From the NCBI GenBank assembly GCA_947184155.2, contig CAMXCT020001512.1, positions 1-64,000 on the forward strand: DNA of 64,000 nt, in the 5' to 3' direction. Made by a program: the position numbers and the translations under genes. Under the pieces are notes generated by a model that saw only the letters and a program-made list of their open reading frames with translations, did not search any database and was not told the origin of the DNA. Each line of letters starts with the position of its first letter. Within the stretch, counting starts at the first letter, position 1. Positions 8,656-17,000 of this stretch are shown piece after piece. Source of the DNA: Cladocopium goreaui. Lineage: Eukaryota; Sar; Dinophyceae; Suessiales; Symbiodiniaceae.

Positions 8656-9901
8656 TACAAGATCAATGGCCATTTTAGATATCTGAACTGGAGGTACCTA
8701 CCATGCTTACCAACAGCCAATGTAAGGGCTATGTAAGGAGGGATATACCCCAATTTCGATTGCTGTATGGTACAGCACATCCGGTCCTGAAATTCCAATT
8801 GAAAAGATGGGATTAACCATGGCTAAAATGGTTGTTTAATAGGATAAATAATGGTGATTTGTGATGGATTTAGTGGTGTTTACTTGGAGTTAAATCACTA
8901 AATCCATTAAATCACCATTAATGGTAAGGGGATTACCACCCTAAAGCCTCTGGAAAATCATGGCCGTGGCTGGAAAATCACTTCCACGAACATCCAGTGG
9001 TTTTTTCGACGATTCAACGGTGATTTATGACTTTAGATCAGGCGCTTAAAAAACTGATGATTTTTTGAAAACCATGCTGCCATGGTGCCATGTCCTTGGT
9101 CAGTTGGGGGTAGAAGTATAGGATTAGCCAGCTATAAAATGGCCCAGTCGATTTATAGTGGATGACTACCCAGCTATAAGCTATGGTGGATCTTTACCAG
9201 AGGGCTCCCAGATATGGACCACTTGTTTGCATAGCTGGAGCTGCGACCCCACTTGCCACATGATTTCCAGATTCCAAGCGGTTGGATTTTATTTTAGGCG
9301 GGGTGCCCACTAACGATGTGGAAAAGGTGTTGGGGGAATCCTGGGGAAACCGGAAAATGATCTACAAATAGTAGGCTAACATCCATATCGATGTTTGTTT
9401 CCAGAAGGGTCACTGGTCACTGGTCGAAGGACTAGTACACACTTACCAACCAGCTTTTAAGTTCTAGGGATTCTAGGTCACCTTGGAAATGAATCCTGAC
9501 ACTCTACGCGGGAGTAGCGCCCGCCGGAAAATACGGGGGAGGGATAAAGCACGAAGATGGTACAGAGTAAAACTGGGCAATACTTACTTGTGCTTAGTAG
9601 GGAATGAGGGAATGATCCATAATCACTAGTAATAATCATCCCATTCCCCCATTCCCATCCATTCTCTACTAAGCACCACTAAGAATATTATCTGGTAGTT
9701 GAACATAGCTATGGAAAATCACGGTGATTTTTATGGAAAATCATCGCGCTAAATTGGTCATTTTCCACATTTTCCACCCTGTGTTTGAACTACCACAGGG
9801 CATCCCAACATAAAAACACCCCTCAAAATGGATGTGGATCTCTTACCGAATTCGCCACGGTTGGCTGATCAAATCTGGGTCATCCCCTCAATTATGGTAT
9901 T
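8656..9901. other. Non-coding AT-rich DNA with fold-back repeats
   Basis: No gene is visible. A hairpin-forming tract at about 8850-8930 alternates GTGATTTA-type and TAAATCAC-type words. A decayed F1-like right half (TTTACCAGAGGG) lies at about 9120-9208. A fold-back occurs at 9591-9677, listed separately. Confidence 0.4.
9591..9677. repeat. Fold-back repeat, about 87 bp
   Basis: GTGCTTAGTAGGGAATG near 9592 is mirrored by CATTCTCTACTAAGCAC near 9660-9676, with further internal complementarity (GAATGAT / ATCATCCCATTC). It forms an almost complete hairpin and may be a small inverted-repeat element of another family. Confidence 0.5.
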
Positions 9902-10073
9902 CCCGGCCTGGTAAACGTTTACAGTTTGCGAACTGGAAAATCAAAAATTCGGAATAGGTAAATCAACTATAAATCAACTATAAATTAACTATAAATCAAC
10001 TATAAATCAACTATAAATGGATAGAAATGAGCCATTTTCAAGTTCGCGAACTGTAACAAATTACCAGGTCGGG
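9902..10073. mobile_element. F1 element with internal 11-bp tandem expansion
   Basis: The ends are CCCGGCCTGGTAAAC and TTACCAGGTCGGG, with subterminal GTTTGCGAACTGG / AGTTCGCGAACTG. The centre holds about five copies of an 11-bp unit (ATAAATCAACT, with one variant), which lengthens the element to 172 bp from the usual 105 bp. Confidence 0.65.
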
Positions 10074-10404
10074 TATATTAGGTCTTGATTCACCTCATTG
10101 ACTTCCCATCCCCATGAAATCGTAGTGACAACTCCCCGAAATTGGTGGATCTTCCAGCCGCGATTTGAGGAAAATATCCCAGCCATCGATTCAACGAACA
10201 TATCCCAAAATATCCTCGATTTGGGGTCACATGCGCCCATTTTTTTTTGAGGCTCCAAAACGGATACCATCCGATTTTTTGGATTAGATCTCCAAAACGG
10301 TTTGACCAAAAAAAAAGAAACGCCATCGTCACAGCGAGCCAGCAAGGAGCCAGCAAAATGCATCCCAGGACCGGGCTCTATGCCAATGGGATTTGCTAAG
10401 AATA
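10074..10404. other. Non-coding AT-rich DNA
   Basis: Contains ATATCCC/GATTTGGGG words and A/T homopolymers. The short open stretches on the minus strand here have no recognisable content. No feature is supported. Confidence 0.4.
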
Positions 10405-10510
10405 TCGCCGGTTTGCGAACTGGAACATGGCCCAGTTAGTTCGTGGATTTTACCCATGAAAAATGGTGGATCTTTCCACTTCGCAAACTGTTAGTTCGTT
10501 TACCAGAGGG
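10405..10510. mobile_element. F1 element copy
   Basis: It begins CGCCGGTTTGCGAACTGG after TA (10403-10404) and ends TCGTTTACCAGAGGG. Length and internal words (AAAAATGGTGGATCTTTCC) match F1. Confidence 0.55.
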
Positions 10511-10980
10511 TTTTTGGTGATACCCTGGTTGATTGGTAAATTTGTTGTTGAAACTTATACTACCTATATAATTTATGTTTTTTTCCTAAGCCATGGCAGG
10601 GAAACCCAGATAAACCAACTAGTATACAGTATAACATATAATGGATATTCTGGATTGGCTCCATAATGTGTATGTATATTAATGTACATATATTTATGGC
10701 TTCAACATATTGTAACTATTCAAACATGGATATATTGGAGATGCAGCCCGCTATAACTTGATGGAATTCATGGTTCATGGCCCGCAAAAATGAGTTTTCA
10801 AAAACTGTGAAAAAAGGGAAGTCTTCGCACTAAATGTGCCCTTTATAGCTGTGTTAATTTGCGGGGAGCAGTGCAAGACGATCACTTTGGGTTGGTAAAC
10901 CACAAGAATATTCGTATTAGCTTACTTCAGAGTCACTGCGAGTAGCCTCAAAACAAAAAGATGTTGGGATAGAATCTCAG
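10511..10980. other. Non-coding AT-rich DNA
   Basis: No coding signal, short TATA-type runs, and the beginning of a decayed inverted repeat (TACCCTGGTTGATTGG) at about 10520. Nothing else is supported. Confidence 0.4.
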
Positions 10981-11087
10981 CCGGTTGGTGGTTTGGAACA
11001 TTTTGTATTTTCCCCAATAGTTGGGAATGTCATAACCCCAACTGACGAACTCATATTTTTCAGAGGGGTAGGTATGCCACCAACCAG
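10981..11087. mobile_element. F2 element copy
   Basis: It starts CCGGTTGGTGGTTTGG and ends CCACCAACCAG. The family core CAACTGACGAACTCATATTT then TTCAGAGGGGTAGG is intact. The flanks TCAG and CCAG are an imperfect 4-bp duplication. Confidence 0.7.
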
Positions 11088-11231
11088 CCAGTCATGATTG
11101 AGATTTTGATGTTGGACAGTTTGATCATGTTGATCATTTCTGGGGGTACCAAGCAAACCATTTCTGGGATCTATGCCATCTATGTAGAATTTCCAGCTTT
11201 ATGGGTATATATATATATAGGTATAATATAT

Positions 11232-11275
11232 ATGAGGTGCATGTTTTCATGTGAATGGTGCCAGAATCTTTGGCC
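11232..11275 (+). repeat. Split direct repeat A1 of element B
   Basis: Forty-four nucleotides, beginning ATGAGGTGCATG, match 18834-18877. The first possible start codon of ORF1 (11255) lies inside it. Confidence 0.85.
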
Positions 11276-11572
11276 CGAATGAGCCTTCGCCCTCTGACGA
11301 CTGGTTTGTCAGCAGGGTCATCGGTCGCTTTAGCGCTTAAGCTATTTGAGTGGGCTGATTCTGCGCACTTTCAGCCCTTGCTTGCTGGTAGCTCTTCATC
11401 GAGCCGCTTCATTGAACCCTGGTCATTCATTTTGGGATTGCTGACTAGTTTGATCATTTACGCTACCATTGAGTGGGCACTAACATTGAGGTGGTGCTTG
11501 GTTCAGTGGGTAGACCATCAGGTGAATCACAGGCCAGCGCATAGGCCTAAGGAGCTGTATAAGCTCCTTTGA
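11255..11572 (+). CDS. Element B ORF1, small membrane-segment protein
   Basis: The frame encodes 105 residues from the ATG at 11255, which lies inside terminal repeat A1; the ATG at 11279 is an alternative start. The middle (around SFILGLLTSLIIYATIEWAL) is hydrophobic enough for one transmembrane helix, followed by a basic tail rich in His and Arg. No family is recognised. The stop codon overlaps the next ORF's ATG in the string TGATG (11570-11574), which suggests coupled translation from one RNA. Its position ahead of the gag-like ORFs makes it a candidate accessory or leader protein. Confidence 0.5.
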   Translation: MVPESLARMSLRPLTTGLSAGSSVALALKLFEWADSAHFQPLLAGSSSSSRFIEPWSFILGLLTSLIIYATIEWALTLRWCLVQWVDHQVNHRPAHRPKELYKLL

Positions 11573-12234
11573 TGAGTGACCGCGTCCTGGCCTTGGAATC
11601 TGAGGTTAGGAAATTGAGGCGGGAGCTGCGAGACTTAAGCAGGGATTTTGATTGGGTGTGCAGGCATTTGCGCATTGTGCTCCCGCAGGACGAAACTGTA
11701 AGTGGCTCACCACGTGATTTGTCAGTTCATCTGTCTGGTGGTGAATCTGAGGGGAGCTTCTCAGTGGTGAGCAGTCGAGCTCGTGGGTATTCTGCTCCAC
11801 ACCGAGGTTCAGATTTAGTTCCTGAGGGGACTGTGGCTAGGACTTCACCGACATCATCGGCTTCTGGCAGGTCTCCTACTCTTGGTGTATCAGCTGCAAC
11901 TGGGCCGACAGCGGCACTCTCTTGGGCTGAGCGTGAGGAAATTGCTGAGGGGATCGGACGGTTTTTCACTCGCTGCCTGCAGGGCCAGCACCGTGGTTCA
12001 AGTGGGCGAGATCGGAATCCACTGCCATCTCGTCTCTGGCTTGTGGCTCGGGACTTTGAGGGGCAGGTTTACACCCCCGTCCGAGTTTTCCGGTCCTGGG
12101 GCTCTTGCAAAAACATCTGCAAGCGCTTTGAGGACACAGGTGATTCAGTGTTTGTTGGAGTTCCCTCGGAACGTGAAGCCCGGACCGTGGTGCGTGCAGC
12201 TGGCCTCATTTGGCCAGGTGTGCTGGAGCGATGA
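11572..12234 (+). CDS. Element B ORF2, coiled-coil protein
   Basis: The ATG at 11572 is chosen because it overlaps the ORF1 stop (TGATG). The 220-residue product starts with a charged heptad-like helix (MSDRVLALESEVRKLRREL), followed by a Ser/Thr/Gly-rich linker. A folded C-terminal region of about 100 residues contains RDFEGQVYTPVRVFRSWGSC and ends GLIWPGVLER. No family is recognised; a structural or RNA-binding role would be inference only. The stop overlaps the next start as ATGA (12231-12234). Confidence 0.6.
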   Translation: MSDRVLALESEVRKLRRELRDLSRDFDWVCRHLRIVLPQDETVSGSPRDLSVHLSGGESEGSFSVVSSRARGYSAPHRGSDLVPEGTVARTSPTSSASGRSPTLGVSAATGPTAALSWAEREEIAEGIGRFFTRCLQGQHRGSSGRDRNPLPSRLWLVARDFEGQVYTPVRVFRSWGSCKNICKRFEDTGDSVFVGVPSEREARTVVRAAGLIWPGVLER

Positions 12235-12965
12235 GCGCCGAAGCCGCTGAGGAGCCGTTCGACGAAGCGGCTTCTAGTCCCTATCTGTTTGTGGATGGGG
12301 AGGTGAATTCAAACTTTGAACTTCAGATTTTCACTGCTGATTTTGCTACCGGCAGCCCAGCATTTCCATTGCTGCTGATAGCTGAGTTTGAGGGAAAGTC
12401 TTTAGTAGCTGTTCCAAGTCAAGCATGGCACCGCAGTTCCAATCGCCGCAGGATGGGCGTACCAGGTGCTCTTTCCAAGCCAACTGCAGTCGAAGTACTT
12501 GCAGCAAAATTAGATACTCCGCAAGTCAGTGCCGAAGGGATCAATTTGAAGACATGGATTGGATACCTTCGAGCAGATCTTTTGACTCATTTGCAGCCGT
12601 ACTCCGAGACGGAGAACTGCGACTTTCATTTTCTGGAGGAGGATGGCGAAGTTTACATCCCCCTAGCGGCTTCATTGATTGCAGCCGCCCAGGATCATTT
12701 TGCCTTTTTCTCAGCTCAAGAGGAAGTCGCTCCGCAGACTCGTGGCGTGCGCGACGACTTGGACGGAGAGCCGCTGGGAGAACCAGGAGAACCTGGATTG
12801 GCAGCCTTGGGCGCAAGAATGACTCAGGTGGAGAGTGTGTTGGATTTTCTTCAAGATGGCATGAGGACCTTGATGGCTCAACAGAGCATGGGACAAAGGA
12901 GGCAGCCTGCGGCTTCACAGGCCTACCGGGAGACCCCGGCAGCTCCAACTGCCCAGCCGAAATGA
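12231..12965 (+). CDS. Element B ORF3, unknown acidic protein
   Basis: The ATG at 12231 overlaps the ORF2 stop by four bases. The 244-residue product has an N-terminal beta-rich-looking region (SPYLFVDGEVNSNFELQIFT), an acidic middle, and a C-terminal helical stretch (ALGARMTQVESVLDFLQDGM) that could oligomerise. No known domain is recognised. It ends six bases before the next ATG. Gag-like or nucleocapsid function is possible from position only; no zinc knuckle is present. Confidence 0.6.
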   Translation: MSAEAAEEPFDEAASSPYLFVDGEVNSNFELQIFTADFATGSPAFPLLLIAEFEGKSLVAVPSQAWHRSSNRRRMGVPGALSKPTAVEVLAAKLDTPQVSAEGINLKTWIGYLRADLLTHLQPYSETENCDFHFLEEDGEVYIPLAASLIAAAQDHFAFFSAQEEVAPQTRGVRDDLDGEPLGEPGEPGLAALGARMTQVESVLDFLQDGMRTLMAQQSMGQRRQPAASQAYRETPAAPTAQPK

Positions 12966-12971
12966 GGCTCT

Positions 12972-14018
12972 ATGTCTTCGTCAAAGAACCCAAACCCTCA
13001 AGCAGCTGGACTGTTTCCGCACCTGGACAAAGGTGTAGTGCAGGCAGCCCTGCAGGCGGATGTGCCAATGTCGAGTCTCAAGCAGATGGAGGATGTTGTT
13101 TCCCAGAATGTCAAGGCCAAGAAGGTGAACGATGTCAAGACCGGGGTGACTCTAGATCCTCTGTCAGAGCACGAGGACGCGCTCGAAGTTGCAGCACGAG
13201 AGGCAGAAGATGCTGGGTATCAGGAAGAAGGCCTTCCTGTTGGCCGTACTTTGGACAAGCTCACTGCGATCATGGAGATGTTGACAGAGGAGCGATGCAA
13301 GAAGGCCTCAACCTCGAAGTTGGATGCGGCACTGGACAATGTTCAGGGCTCGGGATCAGATGCTACGTCTTTAGGCTCTGGCAAGAAAAGTGCCGCGGCG
13401 AGAAGAGCGCTGAGAACGGCTTTTCAAGATCATCCCAAGGAGATATACAAGATGGTGGAGCGCCTCATGTACGAGGATCTGAACGCTCAGACTTTGCCTC
13501 CAGGTCAGCTACCGAGAGGCCTATCAGCAAGAGCTTGGGTCGAGTTTCGCAGTCGGATCACTGCCTACAAGGCCTCAGCTTACAGTGCCTGGTCGCTCAG
13601 TGGTGTCTTGGACAGCCTGATTGCAGGCAACATCTCTCAAGCGCGAGCTCGAGCTTGCTTGGGGCTGCTTCAGATCGACCAAGCATGCATCGATCGTGGC
13701 AACTATGTATTGGCAGCCGAGTTGAGCCTCGAGATTGGGCCTCCGCTGAATGCCCTCAGCCAGCATGTAGCGCCCGACATTCAGCAGGGCGAAGCACCGT
13801 TTTCCAGACTGCTGGACAGCCGATGGGCCGAGATAGCACTGGGGCACCTCAGGGACCAGGAGGACTATTTGAGTCGCCGACGAAATATCGGCAAGGGTCA
13901 GAATGCAAAGTCGGAGAGCACCGACGAGATTGCCACGCACTCCCCAAAGAGAAGGCCAAAACCGGCTGCAAAGCCGAAGGCTTCCCAGCAGAGCTCCGAC
14001 AAGGGCCAAGATGCATGA
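12972..14018 (+). CDS. Element B ORF4, gag-like protein
   Basis: A 348-residue hydrophilic protein. The first half is acidic with helical stretches, the centre is Ala/Arg-rich (around SAAARRALRTAF), and the C-terminal tail is strongly basic and lysine/proline-rich (HSPKRRPKPAAKPKASQQ), suitable for nucleic-acid binding. It directly precedes the enzyme ORF, the usual place of Gag in this order. The start at 12972 lies six bases after the ORF3 stop, and its stop overlaps the ORF5 start as ATGA (14015-14018). No CCHC knuckle was seen. Confidence 0.6.
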   Translation: MSSSKNPNPQAAGLFPHLDKGVVQAALQADVPMSSLKQMEDVVSQNVKAKKVNDVKTGVTLDPLSEHEDALEVAAREAEDAGYQEEGLPVGRTLDKLTAIMEMLTEERCKKASTSKLDAALDNVQGSGSDATSLGSGKKSAAARRALRTAFQDHPKEIYKMVERLMYEDLNAQTLPPGQLPRGLSARAWVEFRSRITAYKASAYSAWSLSGVLDSLIAGNISQARARACLGLLQIDQACIDRGNYVLAAELSLEIGPPLNALSQHVAPDIQQGEAPFSRLLDSRWAEIALGHLRDQEDYLSRRRNIGKGQNAKSESTDEIATHSPKRRPKPAAKPKASQQSSDKGQDA

Positions 14019-17000
14019 ACACCGACAATGTCGATGCTAGTCCTGATAGTGCTGGCTCGCCTGCGGGGTCTCCTAAATCTTTACCTGGCACGCGTGCCGC
14101 CACTGTCAATGTTGAGGGCTTTTTGAATTCATTGCCGAGGATGCTGCTACAGACAAACTGCGGCCTCCAAAGTTTTTTGCTCACCATCGTGAATAGACCC
14201 CATGGCAGCTCGCCTGTTACGTCAAAGCCTGGATGTACATGGCCATGTCCATTGCCCTATCCTGAAGTCTTTGGCAAAGATGTTGCTTCGAAAGTGTCAA
14301 ATGCACACCTCAAGCGGCTCGTCAACCTTCAGGTGTTGACACTTGACTGGTTCCATTTGGGATGCCCGGAAGTGGCTCCTTCTTTTCTCTTTTTGGGATC
14401 AAAGCTCAGTGCAAAGCAGTGGTCGGCCATTAGAATGATGGAGTTCCTGGCTTTTGATCGGAATTCACCTAAATTCGTAACTGCCGCCGAGATGGGTCGT
14501 TCAGCGACAAAAGTTGAAGATTTGCAAGAATGCATGGATGTTCTTGGCAGAGCAGTTGTTTCTTTGCATGATTTTGATGGCAGCTACAGCCCTTTGAAGC
14601 CATCAAGATGTGGTATTTTTGATGAGACGTTGTCATCTGGTCAGGTTGTTGGAAGAGTCGACAAGGACCCGGTTATGACTGCCAAGCCGCTTGAGGCTAC
14701 GCGTTTGAATTTTCCTGGGCCACCTTCTTTCAACCCACGCCCCTACATGGATGCTGAAACTATTGAGCGATATGATTCTCCACTACAGACTGGTCATGAG
14801 CTTGGTGAAATTTCAGAGGATCCACCTCGTGTTTCAGTTAGAGCAACAAAGGAAAACAAACTGCTCCTGTACCGCAAGTTGGCTGAATCTGGACGACTCA
14901 AACCAGTGAAGAAATCAACCGTCCTTGTGAATTTTTCATCTGGTTTGTTTGCTGTTGGAAAGGATCATTTACGAGACCGGCTGGTACTGGATGGGCGGCC
15001 AGCGAACCTGGCCGACAAGGCCCAGAAGAAATGGGCCAGGGCTATGGCTTCAGCGTCAACTCTTTCCCAACTTCATTTGCCTGCTGAATTTGATTTGTGT
15101 ATTTCTGGGGAGGACCTTAGAGATTTCTTTTATCAATTTCAAGTTGGAGATGAACGTGTGCGAAGGAATGTGCTGTGTGACCCTGTCGATCTATGTGATG
15201 CTCCAGCTGTATTTGGTGACGGTTTTTCTTGGGATGAAGATCCTGTCTATGTGGGTTTATCCACGTTGGCCATGGGTGATGTCAATGCAGTTGAATTTGC
15301 GCAGAGCAGTCATCTAGGACTTTGTTTGCAGCACGGTGTTGCATTGCCACATGAACTATTGACATTAACTGGTTCTGTTCCCCGTGGTTTGTTGCAAGTT
15401 GGAATCATTGTAGATGACCTCATTGTACTTGAACAAGTTCTCAAGTCAATTAGAAGCCATGACCCTCCTTTGCCTACGCAAGCTGATGATCGAATCAACA
15501 AAGCCTTGAGCGCATATGCCAGCGTTGGCTTGGAGCATAATCCGAAGAAGGAGTTCAAAAATGAAACCTGCGCTCGCTTCTGGGGGCTTGAAGTTGACGG
15601 CGAAAAAGGTTTGCTGCGGGCTTCAACACTCCGTTTGTGGCCTTTGTGTTTGATCACTATGAGGGTAGTCAGACTGGGTCTAGCAACAGTGAGCCTTCTG
15701 GAATCACTTGCTGGCAGTTGGGTTTCCATTTATGGGGTCAGACGGAAACTTTTTTGCATTCTCAACCTCATTTTTGAACCATTGGGAATACCCGATCAGA
15801 AAAAAGTGCTGCGACTTTCTCCTGAGCTGATCTCAGAACTGTGTTGCCTGGTCATTATGGGAACCCTTTGTGTAGTTAACCTACGAGCTGGCTTCTTCGA
15901 TCATGTGGTGGCGACAGATGCATCTGAAAAATGGATGGCGGGGGTGTCTGCTCCCTGCCCATGTAATGTGGTGCAGGAACTGGCAAGGTTTTCTCTGCGC
16001 AAAGCTGTATGGACAAAGTTGCTGTCACCATTGCAGGCTAGAGACAGGGTTGCTGGCATTTTGGACCCGGCTGATGAATTACCTGATGAACATTATGATA
16101 CTCATCCTTTGTGGGTTCTGATGGCAAGAGCTTTAAGGTACAAAGAAAGCTGGCGTGAGCAAGTTCGCAGATATACTCACATTAATGTGTTGGAGCTGCG
16201 AGCTCACCTGCGTCATGAGCGCAGACTGGCTGCATCTCGAAAATCTTTGCGCGTGCTATATGGCCTTGACTCGCAGGTTTCATTAGGGTGCCTCATCAAG
16301 GGCAGAAGTTCGTCATGCAGCTTGAACAATGAGATGCAAAAGAACATGTGTCATGCAGTTGCCAGCGATTTATATGACATGTACATGTACTTTCCCAGCG
16401 CTGATAATCCAGCTGATGGACCCTCTAGAGAATCTGATGTTCCTCTTCCTTCAGAACCTTTGCCTTTTTGGTGGCATAGCTTAGCTGAAGGACAAGCAGC
16501 CTTGTTTGATGAGTGGATGACTTCTTTGAATTTGGATACCTTTCTTGGTGGCGTTGATTTTTCCGAATTGTACAGTTGCGAAGATGTTGATTTGACGACG
16601 GGCGCTTTCGAGAAGAGAGTGAATTTTTTGAAGAGATGCAGACATCCTTTGTCTGCAAAGAAATCGCATAAAAATGCACTGCACGAGAATACCATGAACA
16701 TGCTGCACCCAGAGCTTGCTCATAGGGAAGTTTCCATTGATCAGAATTGCACGATCCATGCTGAGGCATGTGAGATTTTGTTGTCCTTTCGTGATGATCA
16801 GTTTTTCTTCTCTGGTGATATCAAAGTGATTACTCAACCTGGGGCTCTTGATCTTTTTTCTGGCAAATGTGGTGTAGCAAGGGCTATGGTAAAAGCAGGA
16901 GCGCCGTGGGTGCTTACATTTGATTGGGAGCGTTCTGCAAGTGAGGATTTGCTTGATTGTGAAGTTCGAATGAAACTCCTTCGCCTTATTCAGCTCGGCG

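Noticed and set aside
12425-14014. Upstream extension of the element B ORF5 frame
   Set aside because: The reading is low-complexity Ser/Arg/Gly and covers ORF3 and ORF4; the ATG at 14015 overlapping the ORF4 stop is the better start.
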